From Candidatus Riflebacteria bacterium HGW-Riflebacteria-2 (GTDB lineage Bacteria; Muiribacteriota; Ozemobacteria; Ozemobacterales; Ozemobacteraceae): 64,000 bases of DNA. Positions within the stretch are counted from its first letter, which is position 1; each line of letters starts with the position of its first letter. Under the pieces are notes generated by a model that did no database searches, was not told the origin of the DNA, and was given only the letters and a program-made list of their open reading frames with translations. The DNA lies in assembly GCA_002839435.1 (NCBI GenBank), contig PGYA01000023.1:1-64000 (forward strand), read 5' to 3'. Made by a program: the position numbers and the translations under genes. Shown in pieces: positions 7,488 to 16,405 of the stretch.

Positions 7488-10448
7488 ATGAGCGAGAGGC
7501 ATGAAAGAAATATTTTCAGCAGGTACCGGGCGCTTACCTGGATCGGCGGCCTGGTATGTTTTGTGCTCGTGCCGGTGCTGCTGTTAAATGCGCTGGTCGA
7601 TAACACGCTGCGTCTGCGCAGTGAAAAAGAGCAGCAAATGGTCTTCTCCGAGATGGACAACCGGCTAAATTTTCTCAGCCAGAATGTAGATATTCCCTTT
7701 TTCCTGCACAAGATACTGAAAAGACAGGTGGATCGGGCCGAAGCACACGCACAACCGCTGCAAAGTCTTGAACAGAGTATAAAAGAGCTGAAAAAAAAGT
7801 ATCCCGGACTTTTCCGATTCATCGTCTGGGATGCTCGCGGAAAGACTGTCGATGCATTGACCGACGAAAAGAGCTATCGCTACATCGTCAGCAATCTTTA
7901 CGGCTTTTTTGGCGAAATCGCTGAGCATTGCCGCAACGAATACCCGGGGTTCCCTGAACTGCTGCCAATTGTAGACAAGCGCATCAACATCTTCAGAGCA
8001 TATCTTGGCCGTTTTCTTGTGCCGTCGCACCTGCGCTACCCTTTCCAGAAGGGCGAGCATGGCCGGATGATTCTTTCCGAAGCCCCACAGCGGTTTCCAC
8101 TTTTCTGGTTTGACGCGCGCAGCGATTTTACGATTTTCTGCGCGGCCAACCCCACGGAAAAACACCGCCATATTGGCATACAGAGTGCCGTAGATCAGAT
8201 AAACAGCGACAGTGACGATATCAAAACCACTTTCATCGATCTGCGCAAACTGCCAGTCGGGGAGCGACGCAGCCATTTCGACCAGATGATACTGCTTGAA
8301 CTCGGGAAATTTGAAAACGCCTCACTACCTCATAGACAGCTAAAAGACCATCTCGTTGCCTTTAAACTGCTCGACCCTTATCTGCGTGGATGCTGCTCGA
8401 TAAGCCGAAACAGACTGCAGCACGGCTACCCCGGGCAAATCAAAGCCAGACTCTTCGCCAGACTGGGCATAATCGCTTCTTTAATTATATTCGTCTTTTA
8501 CTGCTACAGTCTGAGACTACCGCAGCTAAACTTTTCGCTGATAACACGGATAGCTTTGCTGTTCATTTATGTTAACGGTCTGCCCCTGCTGATTCTCGGC
8601 ACGATCGGGCATGAATATCTTCAACAGCTGGAAGGTTCGTTGCTGCATACAACACATCGCGACCATGAAAGACTGCTTGAAGAAATAGACGCGGGTTATC
8701 GGAAGTTTCAGGAGGTTCTGGCGGCACGTACGCGCAATGCTCTGGCCTCGTATTCTGTTGATGTGAGGGACCGCCAGCCAGATATAAACGATGTTCCATT
8801 TTTCCAATCTATAGTCAAGCAGTTGCAGGCAGAAGAGGCCTATATATACGGAAGGGACGGCGAAGTTCTACTGGGCTACCGCCGCGCCCGCAAGGCGCAG
8901 TCACAAAGTATAATGAAGCTTTTTTCGGCGCACATGCTTCGCTATATGAACCGCAACCCGGAAGGGGATAGCGGCCCGGCTAGAGGCTTTGGCGGTGCCA
9001 GCTATCTTGAAATGTCAAAAGAATCGCTCTCGCGCGACGGGATGTCGCTGTTCCGGTCGATGCTGCATGTTGCCGACCATATAGAAATGCTGTCATTCGG
9101 AACCGAAAAGAGAATGTGCTTTTTCAGCTTTTTTGGCGACAAAAGTCGGCGCTCATTTCATTCATTACTGATGCTGTCGTGGTTGCACAATCAGGTTCAA
9201 GAAGCCTATGCAAAGCATCAGGCGGCAGAGCTTGCAGCCGCCAGGAATAAGGATATCCGTCTTGTCTGCATGTCACAGCACAGCGGCAACCTGGTAGGAA
9301 GTCACAAACTGGCCGATGCCAGCATCCGGCCTATCCTGCAAAGAGGTTTCAACCTGCAGTCAGCCCGTGAAAATGCGCTATATTACAAGGGAAGACGTTA
9401 CATAGTAACTGCTCTGGCAGGCCGCCAGCTTGACAACATGTCTCTTGCTGCAATAATTCCAGGCGACGAAATTGAAGTGGCGGTCAGAAACGCTCAGACT
9501 CAGCTGATGTGGCTAGGGCTGATCAGTCTGACCATCGTCTCGGGCGTTGTTCTGGCGCTGAGCCGACAGTTTATCGCCCCGGTCAGGCAACTGGCCGAAG
9601 CGGTAGAGCAAATTGGCCGGCGCAATTTCGGATTTCGCAATAACATAGAAAGTGCTGATGAGTTTGGTGATCTCGGTCGGGTCTTTAATTCAACCATGGC
9701 TGGCATGCACGAGCTTGAGATTGGCAAAATCGTTCAGGCCACCCTTCTGCCTGAAGCACTTTATCGGAGCGGCCGGGTGGAAATATTCGCCCGCAGCATC
9801 TCGATGACCAAACTTGGCGGTGATTACTTCGATTACTGCAAGCCAGCGGCGGGCCTGACTGGAGTGTTCATGGGCGATGTCGCCGGGCACGGAATTCCGG
9901 CCGCGCTGATCATGGCCATGGCCAAAGCCATAGTTACCATCGACCAGGAAAGCTTAAGCGATCCTTCCCAACTGCTGACATCGCTGCACGATGTTTTGTT
10001 CAAACTTAAAAGCGACGGCTTTAAGCGTATGATGACCTGTCAATATCTGGTAATAGACGATCAGACCGGAGCATGCCGTTTTGCCAACGCCGGGCACTGT
10101 TACCCGATAATAGTCTCGCAATCAGGCAGCACCTCGGCTTTTGAAGAAATAGTGGGTTCGCCCGTCGGCATTTCAAAACGGGCGCGCTACAGCAACTATG
10201 ACCTTGCCATCAAACCGGGTGATACCATCATTCTTTACAGCGACGGTATGCTGGAGGCAAGAAACAGCCAAAACCTCGAATATGGTCCGGAGCGCCTGCT
10301 CGAACTGACACGACAGGCATGGCACCAGGATATTCAGCAGTATTACAGCAATCTTTATCAAGCCAATCTGGCCTGGTCTGATAAAATTGAAGACGACATA
10401 ACCATAGTGCTGATCAGGTTTTCAACGGAGGCTCCCGAATGCCGCTGA
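7488..10448 (+). CDS. Double-sensor membrane SpoIIE-type phosphatase, class A, pair 1 (A1)
   Basis: 986 aa. TM1 is at about 16-38 and the first extracytoplasmic domain at about 39-322, with class A marks FIVWD, LTDEK and YLGR-LVP. TM2 is at about 325-345, TM3 at about 354-378, the second extracytoplasmic domain at about 379-672, TM4 at about 673-694 and HAMP at about 695-747 (DEFGDLGRVFN). A PPM/SpoIIE Ser/Thr phosphatase occupies about 755-982. Metal-ligand motifs are complete: GGDYFD (D779), GDVAGHG, YSDGM and EDDIT. The class A loop reads NAGHC. Family knowledge says such enzymes dephosphorylate serine on STAS anti-anti-sigma factors; the actual substrate is unknown. The frame overlaps the next gene by 10 nt. 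The ligand sensed cannot be inferred. Confidence 0.9.
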   Translation: MSERHERNIFSRYRALTWIGGLVCFVLVPVLLLNALVDNTLRLRSEKEQQMVFSEMDNRLNFLSQNVDIPFFLHKILKRQVDRAEAHAQPLQSLEQSIKELKKKYPGLFRFIVWDARGKTVDALTDEKSYRYIVSNLYGFFGEIAEHCRNEYPGFPELLPIVDKRINIFRAYLGRFLVPSHLRYPFQKGEHGRMILSEAPQRFPLFWFDARSDFTIFCAANPTEKHRHIGIQSAVDQINSDSDDIKTTFIDLRKLPVGERRSHFDQMILLELGKFENASLPHRQLKDHLVAFKLLDPYLRGCCSISRNRLQHGYPGQIKARLFARLGIIASLIIFVFYCYSLRLPQLNFSLITRIALLFIYVNGLPLLILGTIGHEYLQQLEGSLLHTTHRDHERLLEEIDAGYRKFQEVLAARTRNALASYSVDVRDRQPDINDVPFFQSIVKQLQAEEAYIYGRDGEVLLGYRRARKAQSQSIMKLFSAHMLRYMNRNPEGDSGPARGFGGASYLEMSKESLSRDGMSLFRSMLHVADHIEMLSFGTEKRMCFFSFFGDKSRRSFHSLLMLSWLHNQVQEAYAKHQAAELAAARNKDIRLVCMSQHSGNLVGSHKLADASIRPILQRGFNLQSARENALYYKGRRYIVTALAGRQLDNMSLAAIIPGDEIEVAVRNAQTQLMWLGLISLTIVSGVVLALSRQFIAPVRQLAEAVEQIGRRNFGFRNNIESADEFGDLGRVFNSTMAGMHELEIGKIVQATLLPEALYRSGRVEIFARSISMTKLGGDYFDYCKPAAGLTGVFMGDVAGHGIPAALIMAMAKAIVTIDQESLSDPSQLLTSLHDVLFKLKSDGFKRMMTCQYLVIDDQTGACRFANAGHCYPIIVSQSGSTSAFEEIVGSPVGISKRARYSNYDLAIKPGDTIILYSDGMLEARNSQNLEYGPERLLELTRQAWHQDIQQYYSNLYQANLAWSDKIEDDITIVLIRFSTEAPECR

Positions 10449-13369
10449 ACAGAAGTCTGAAAAACCTTGCTGTCTGGCTGCTGCAAACCCTGGTATTCCT
10501 GCTGATTCCAGTGCTGATTTTTTATGCCGGCATGAGTCATATCGATGATCTCAGATATAAAGACAGGCTGCTTTCGGTTGAGCAGAAGGTCGAAGAAGCT
10601 CTGGCCAGTTTTGCCACGCACGCTGACGCCGAAGAATTTATGTCCAGAACTTTCCGGCGCGCGTTCCTCGAAATGATCGACGACAAGCCGTTGCCGGTGA
10701 TCAGAAACTACCATAAAAGACTGGCCGGCGGTTTTGATTATCTGCTCTGGGATGCATCAAATCGTCTGATAGACAGTTCCATTGCTCCAGATAGTATTGA
10801 AGGCAACTGGATGACCGCCTTGAAAACGATAAGAACACTGTTTGCTCCCAAAGGCAAACATTACGAACCTCCAGATATTGAACTGATAAACCTCAGACGC
10901 ATTTTTGGCCCACAGCTTGAAATCACCGCTATCAGTGATTGTCTCAGTGGAAGCAGCAACCGGCTGATGGCAACCGACAGTATCGGCAAAAAGCCACGCT
11001 GCTGGATCGCCAGCTTCAAGGGACTTACGCTGGTAATCCTGGTCAAACAATCGGCGATAAGTACTTCTGACCATGGGCTGCAATACTATATGAATCACCT
11101 GCACCCCAAAGACGCGCCTTTTATTCTTGGATTTGCCAGACAGGACCGGCTTACCAGTACGGCAGAACTACCCGACCGAGATTTCGCCGCTGATATTCTG
11201 CGCCAGCACAGCCTTAAAAACGGATTAAAACAAGCGACACCGCAGGCTCACTATTTTATGCGAATAATCGAAGATGACCTGACGCTTTTCGCCGGTGTCA
11301 GCAAGGATTCGTTGTCTTCCGGCAGAAATGCCGTTCTTTTTACCTCGTTAATTGTGCTTCTTTTGATTCCATACCTTTTGATGAGTTTGCGCAATGCAAT
11401 AAACAACAGCAGCATGCGACTTTCAATATCCCGCAAACTGCTGCTGCTGTTCGTCTATTCCAGTGGTCTGCCTCTGACCATGCTTTTTTTTGTCGGTTAT
11501 GACTACTTCGCCCAGAAGCAATACGCGATGTTCGACGAGATTCATACCCAGGGCACCAGTTTTCTGAAGAATTTCGATGAACGTTTCAAATCAGAGGAAG
11601 CGCGCCAGATTTTTCAGGTCAGACATGCCCTCAGGAAACTTATGTCTGCCTATCGCAACCAACCACTGACTGCGCCGCCCTTCAGGGAATTTGCCGACAA
11701 AATGACCGCAGACATCGACGACCGCAACGACCTGCGAATTTTTATGGTTGCCAGTTCGGCTGAATTCATCGGAACAAACGGAGCCGTCTACATAAACAAA
11801 AAACGCATTCCAATCACCTCCTTGAATATCAGCGAACGTACAAGAAAAAAGAAAGACGAAGAAGCAGAGGCCTTTACTTCGTTGATCAAGTTTATCCTCT
11901 CGACCCTTAACGGCGACATGGTCGAGGCCAAAACAGCTACCGAAATCGAAATGATCGCAGAATCGATCATGCAGAAATCACTTCTGGAAGTTCAGAACGA
12001 GTTTCTTCAGGCAAACGACCAGATCACCTTCATGGGCCTGGGCACCAGCCACAGCCGTGCTCTGATTGAGCTTGTCTCAATGTATGCCGGCAACAAGTAT
12101 GATTTTTTGCTGATGGCCAGCTGGAATGAAAATATACTCGAGCATTGCTACGTAAAACGCCAGTTTCTCAACGCCAGCCGCAACATCGACAATCTTCAAC
12201 TCGGTATCATCAGCGAAGACGCCGCGCTTTCGTTTCCGGCAGAACTTGCCGGCAATCTTGCCCTGCGTGAGTATGCCAGAAAGTTCACGCAGCGCCCGGT
12301 GCCACCGCGGCAGTTCATCACCATAGATCACCAGAGCTATCTGATCATGGGCTTTCGCGGCAAGCAACTGGGGGGCTACAATCTGTTCGGGCTTTATCCA
12401 ACCAGCCTGATCCGGGACCAGATCGCACGAGAAAAAAGTCGACTGATCGGATTCGGCCTGGCGTCGCTTATTCTTGCCCTGATTCTCGGGCAACTGCTGT
12501 CATACAGTTTTATATTTCCGCTGCGCATTCTGGCGGAAGGGGCCGAAGCTATTCAGCGGCGTGACTTCGACAAGCGCCTGCCCGAGCTTGGCCGTGATGA
12601 GTTTGGGAAAATGGCCAGGGTCTTTAATACCACCATGATTGATCTTGAAGAACTCAAGGTTGCCGGGGCGGTTCAGGAGCATCTGCTGCCTCGAAAACTA
12701 CCTGAACTGGAAGGCTGTCAAATTTATGCCCGCAGTTTTTCGCGAGGGGATCTCGGTGGCGATTATTATGACTGCTTTATCAGCTCTGCCAACAGACTAT
12801 GCCTTCTCACCGGCGATGTGTCAGGGCATGGCGCCGGAGCCGCCCTGATCATGGCAATGGCCAAAGCAGCGATCCTGAAACTTGAAAACCTGCACAGTTC
12901 TCCGGCTGAACTGCTCTCACGCATGCACCAGCTCATAGCGACTACCGGCCAGCATCAGCTTAAAACCATGGCTTTTCAATTCTTCAACATCGATGTAACA
13001 ACACGTCAGGCTATTTACAGCAACGCCGGCAGCTGGCCGCCGCTGCTGATAAGTCACGATCAGAAAAGCGTAAGTGAAATTTCGCTGCCCGGACCACGCC
13101 TGGGTGCTCTCAAAAGACCGCATTTCACCAGTAATGAGATATCGTTCGGCAAGGGTGAGACCCTGCTGCTATATACTGATGGTCTGGTTAAAGCTCTTGA
13201 CATGCGCGGACAGATGATCGGGCTCGAGAATTTCAAAAAAATGGCAGCAGAAAACTTCGACCCGGCTCCGCAGGTTTTTTTCGACCAACTGATGGCCGCT
13301 CACAGCCTGCTAACAGGCAACAGAGAACTTCAAGACGATACAACGCTCATAATCGTTGTATTCAATTAA
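10439..13369 (+). CDS. Double-sensor membrane SpoIIE-type phosphatase, class B, pair 1 (B1)
   Basis: 976 aa. TM1 is at about 12-33, then the first extracytoplasmic domain with the class B mark IFGPQLE near 157. TM2 is at about 297-317, TM3 at about 333-356, then the second extracytoplasmic domain carrying TATEIEMIAESIMQKSLLEV. TM4 is at about 668-690, followed by HAMP (GRDEFGKMARVFN) and the phosphatase at about 750-975. Ligands are conserved: GGDYYD (D775), GDVSGHG (D793), YTDGL and QDDTT. It is the most divergent class B member: its loop reads NAGSWPP rather than NAG(A/G)CSP, and LKTMAFQFF replaces the usual KIMTFQY. ATG at 10439 lies inside the end of A1, so translation is probably coupled. 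Confidence 0.88.
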   Translation: MPLNRSLKNLAVWLLQTLVFLLIPVLIFYAGMSHIDDLRYKDRLLSVEQKVEEALASFATHADAEEFMSRTFRRAFLEMIDDKPLPVIRNYHKRLAGGFDYLLWDASNRLIDSSIAPDSIEGNWMTALKTIRTLFAPKGKHYEPPDIELINLRRIFGPQLEITAISDCLSGSSNRLMATDSIGKKPRCWIASFKGLTLVILVKQSAISTSDHGLQYYMNHLHPKDAPFILGFARQDRLTSTAELPDRDFAADILRQHSLKNGLKQATPQAHYFMRIIEDDLTLFAGVSKDSLSSGRNAVLFTSLIVLLLIPYLLMSLRNAINNSSMRLSISRKLLLLFVYSSGLPLTMLFFVGYDYFAQKQYAMFDEIHTQGTSFLKNFDERFKSEEARQIFQVRHALRKLMSAYRNQPLTAPPFREFADKMTADIDDRNDLRIFMVASSAEFIGTNGAVYINKKRIPITSLNISERTRKKKDEEAEAFTSLIKFILSTLNGDMVEAKTATEIEMIAESIMQKSLLEVQNEFLQANDQITFMGLGTSHSRALIELVSMYAGNKYDFLLMASWNENILEHCYVKRQFLNASRNIDNLQLGIISEDAALSFPAELAGNLALREYARKFTQRPVPPRQFITIDHQSYLIMGFRGKQLGGYNLFGLYPTSLIRDQIAREKSRLIGFGLASLILALILGQLLSYSFIFPLRILAEGAEAIQRRDFDKRLPELGRDEFGKMARVFNTTMIDLEELKVAGAVQEHLLPRKLPELEGCQIYARSFSRGDLGGDYYDCFISSANRLCLLTGDVSGHGAGAALIMAMAKAAILKLENLHSSPAELLSRMHQLIATTGQHQLKTMAFQFFNIDVTTRQAIYSNAGSWPPLLISHDQKSVSEISLPGPRLGALKRPHFTSNEISFGKGETLLLYTDGLVKALDMRGQMIGLENFKKMAAENFDPAPQVFFDQLMAAHSLLTGNRELQDDTTLIIVVFN

Positions 13370-13377
13370 CAGCTCTT

Positions 13378-13406
13378 TTGCCAAAATTAGTGCTTTGCGG
13401 TATCCT
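13378..13406 (+). promoter_or_regulatory. candidate sigma70 promoter for phosphatase pair 2
   Basis: TTGCCA (13378-13383) and TATCCT (13401-13406) with 17-nt spacing lie in the 93-nt gap between B1 and A2, the only sizeable gap in the first six-gene series. It would let pairs 2 and 3 be transcribed apart from pair 1. Confidence 0.45.
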
Positions 13407-13462
13407 TAGGCAGATTTAATTCTTGTAACAGGAACCCGGCAAAGCATGACCGGTATCAATAG

Positions 13463-16405
13463 ATGAGCTCGGGCACACAGTTGCCACTTCAGCACAGATG
13501 GCCAATCGCTTTCTGGAGCGGTGTTGTTTTGTTTTTCGTGCTTTTTCCGCTGTTTCTGCTCGACGTCGGGCTCGAAAGTCTGTTGGAAACCCGGCAAAGT
13601 CTGCAAAAACAGGAGCTTTACCGGACTCTCGAGCAGAATCTCGAAAAACTGCTGCAATATCGCAACAGCCGCCACTATTATCACGCCCTGTTGAAAACAG
13701 TATTCAATCTCGCCGAAAAACAACAAAACCCGGAAGCATATCTTAATCGGGCCCTGGCACATCTTAAAGAGCGCAATCCTGGCATTTTCAGATTCATCGT
13801 CTGGAATGGCAAAGGCGAAGTTATCGACAAACTGACTGATGAGAAGGGCTACCGCTATATAGTAAAAACCCTGTATGAGGCGTTCCGTGACATAACCAGC
13901 GACAGCACCGCGAATTACCCGGGCAATCCTGAATTGCTGCCAATTATCGAGCGCCGCATAAATATATTGCGCAGTTATCTTGGTGCATTCCTGGTGCCTG
14001 AATTCATGAATCTGCCAATGTTGCGAGCCAGCCTGGGAGAATGCATCATAGCTTCATCAGATCGTGACCGTTCGAATTTCTGGTTTCAGATCGGCAAAAA
14101 GATAGGTCTGTTCGCGCAGATAAGCCATGATGCGATTGAATCGGCCGGCTACCTGGAAAAACTGGTAACCGGCATAAACAGGTCATCAACTTCTGGTTTC
14201 AAGATCGGAATTATCGAGCTGACCAGCGCCAATGTCATGTTCACCGGCAGCGAGCTGAGAAATTCAGAAGAAGTTCTCATCGAGCTCAAAAAGTTTCAGC
14301 ATTTTGCCGAGCCTCGCCTCGAAACCGAAAACTATCTGATTCTGGCGCGCATGGTCTCGCAATCTATAATGGGCTTCAGCCTTGTTGAAAAAAGAGGCCA
14401 GGTAATCAATACCGGCCTGGTCCGCGGTCAAATTATGGCGGCGGCAGTTGTTCTGGTTCTGCTTATCGCAGCAGCCTTTTACGCCTTTTTCAAAATGACC
14501 GGCCTTATTTCTATCAGGTATAAACTGGCGATACTGTTCATTTACGCCAACGGCCTGCCTTTGATCATACTGGGCTTTCTCGGTTACGAGTATCTACAGC
14601 AGACCAGACGGCTTCTGATCGACCAGGCCCACGAAAAAACGGCTTCCCTTCTCAGAGATTTCGATTCGCGCTATGAACTTATCAAGGCCGAATATGCAGG
14701 TAACATCAACCGAATGGTTGACGAAATCAACCGGCAGTATAAGGGAAAACCAGTTCAAATTGCCGAGCAAAAGGAGCTGTTAGAGTGGATCAACAACACC
14801 AGGCCTTATGATTTTGTTCTTATAAACGAAAGCGGTCGGTTTCAATCAGGCTATGCCGGAGCCAACCGGTCTGGCAATTTTTTCGGAAATATGGGCCGCA
14901 ACCTGCTTGAATACATAAATATAGCGTCATACTCAGACCCGGAATTATTCAAGGACGTGCAGATAAGCAAACGTGATTCAGCCAAAGACTTTCTTGGCAC
15001 TCGAAAAATAGTTTTTCACCAGTTTCTGCGCCGGGTGCGCAAGATAAATCCGGAGCAGATGGGCGCCGAAGCCCGGCAATATTACTGGAACATTTTGGGC
15101 GACGCAGAGCAGCGAAGGTTCACGAACATACTTGTGGTATCCTGGTTGCATGCGATTCTGCAGGAATCATACGTAAAGAAAAAAATTGAAGACCTCAACA
15201 ACAACGCCGGCAACATTAAGTGCTTTGCTATAGTCGAAAACAGTGGCGTAACCTATCCTGAGAAACATTATCCAGACCAGGAAATATTCAATCTTTTTCG
15301 TCAGGCTTTTGGCCTGCAGATGGTAAGAAGCGACAATCTGCGCATTGGCGACAATGAGTATGCCGCTTTTGCCACAATTGGCAGACAACTCAACCAGATC
15401 GCCATCGTCGGTCTGTATCCGCTCAATTCGATCAACCAGCAGATCGACACACTGCGGGCACGACTGATTGTATTCGCCCTGCTCAGTCTGGGTCTGACTC
15501 TCGGCATCGGAAAACTGCTCTCGGCACAGTTCATGCAACCAGTAAAACATCTCGAAGAAGGCGTGCAGGCCATCGGCCGTCAGGATTTCAGATATCGTCT
15601 GAAGATAGCCTCGCAAGACGAGTTTGGCCATCTTGGTTCGGTTTTCAACAACGCCATTGAAAGTCTTGAAGACCTTGAAGTAGCGAAGGTTGTCCAGGAA
15701 AACCTCTTTCCGCTTGAAGATCTCAAACACAACCGTATCGAAGTTTATGGCCGCAGCGTCACCATGAGCCGCCTCGGTGGTGATTATTACGATTTTTTCG
15801 CAATCAATAAACAACAGGTAGGTGTTCTGATGGGAGATGTGGCCGGACATGGCGTTCCGGCAGCTTTGTTGATGGCTATGGCCAAGGCCTCGGTGCTGAT
15901 CGCCGACGATGAAAAAACCCGGCCGGCACAGCTTCTGACTTCTCTTCACAAGGTTATCTACCGCATCAAAAGCAGCAAAATCAGGCGCATGATGACCTGT
16001 CAGTATTTTTGTATCGACTCAGAGACTGGTGATTACCTATTTGCCAATGCTGGACACTGTTTTCCAGCGATTATCAGCCAGGGTGGGCAGGAAGTCACCT
16101 TGCTGCAGGCCATCGGTTCGCCGCTCGGCGTATCAAAAAGGGCAAAATATGAAGATCTCTCGCAAAAACTCAACGCCGGGGACATCGTTCTTCTTTACAC
16201 CGACGGCATAATTGAAGCACAGAACAGCGAAGGACTAGAAATGGGCTTTGACAGGTTTACCACCATGTTGAAAGACCAGTATAGCAACGACCTGGAAACT
16301 TACTATCGCCGTATTTTTGCCGCTTACCTCAACTGGTCATCCAAAGCGGACGACGACATAACTTTTGTTCTGATCAGGTTTGCCGATACGGAGGCACATA
16401 CATGA
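13463..16405 (+). CDS. Double-sensor membrane SpoIIE-type phosphatase, class A, pair 2 (A2)
   Basis: 980 aa. TM1 is at about 16-37, TM2 at about 323-343, TM3 at about 354-377 and TM4 at about 669-690. Extracytoplasmic domain 1 shows the class A marks FIVWNGKGE, LTDEKGYRYI and YLGAFLVPE. Domain 2 ends with the YYWNILGD and VVSWLHAILQESYV segment shared with A1. HAMP reads QDEFGHLGSVFNNAI. Phosphatase ligands are complete: GGDYYD (D774), GDVAGHG, YTDGI and DDDIT; the loop is NAGHC and the segment RRMMTCQYF is nearly identical to A1. It is the closest relative of A1 in the window. The stop overlaps the B2 start by 4 nt (ATGA). Confidence 0.9.
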   Translation: MSSGTQLPLQHRWPIAFWSGVVLFFVLFPLFLLDVGLESLLETRQSLQKQELYRTLEQNLEKLLQYRNSRHYYHALLKTVFNLAEKQQNPEAYLNRALAHLKERNPGIFRFIVWNGKGEVIDKLTDEKGYRYIVKTLYEAFRDITSDSTANYPGNPELLPIIERRINILRSYLGAFLVPEFMNLPMLRASLGECIIASSDRDRSNFWFQIGKKIGLFAQISHDAIESAGYLEKLVTGINRSSTSGFKIGIIELTSANVMFTGSELRNSEEVLIELKKFQHFAEPRLETENYLILARMVSQSIMGFSLVEKRGQVINTGLVRGQIMAAAVVLVLLIAAAFYAFFKMTGLISIRYKLAILFIYANGLPLIILGFLGYEYLQQTRRLLIDQAHEKTASLLRDFDSRYELIKAEYAGNINRMVDEINRQYKGKPVQIAEQKELLEWINNTRPYDFVLINESGRFQSGYAGANRSGNFFGNMGRNLLEYINIASYSDPELFKDVQISKRDSAKDFLGTRKIVFHQFLRRVRKINPEQMGAEARQYYWNILGDAEQRRFTNILVVSWLHAILQESYVKKKIEDLNNNAGNIKCFAIVENSGVTYPEKHYPDQEIFNLFRQAFGLQMVRSDNLRIGDNEYAAFATIGRQLNQIAIVGLYPLNSINQQIDTLRARLIVFALLSLGLTLGIGKLLSAQFMQPVKHLEEGVQAIGRQDFRYRLKIASQDEFGHLGSVFNNAIESLEDLEVAKVVQENLFPLEDLKHNRIEVYGRSVTMSRLGGDYYDFFAINKQQVGVLMGDVAGHGVPAALLMAMAKASVLIADDEKTRPAQLLTSLHKVIYRIKSSKIRRMMTCQYFCIDSETGDYLFANAGHCFPAIISQGGQEVTLLQAIGSPLGVSKRAKYEDLSQKLNAGDIVLLYTDGIIEAQNSEGLEMGFDRFTTMLKDQYSNDLETYYRRIFAAYLNWSSKADDDITFVLIRFADTEAHT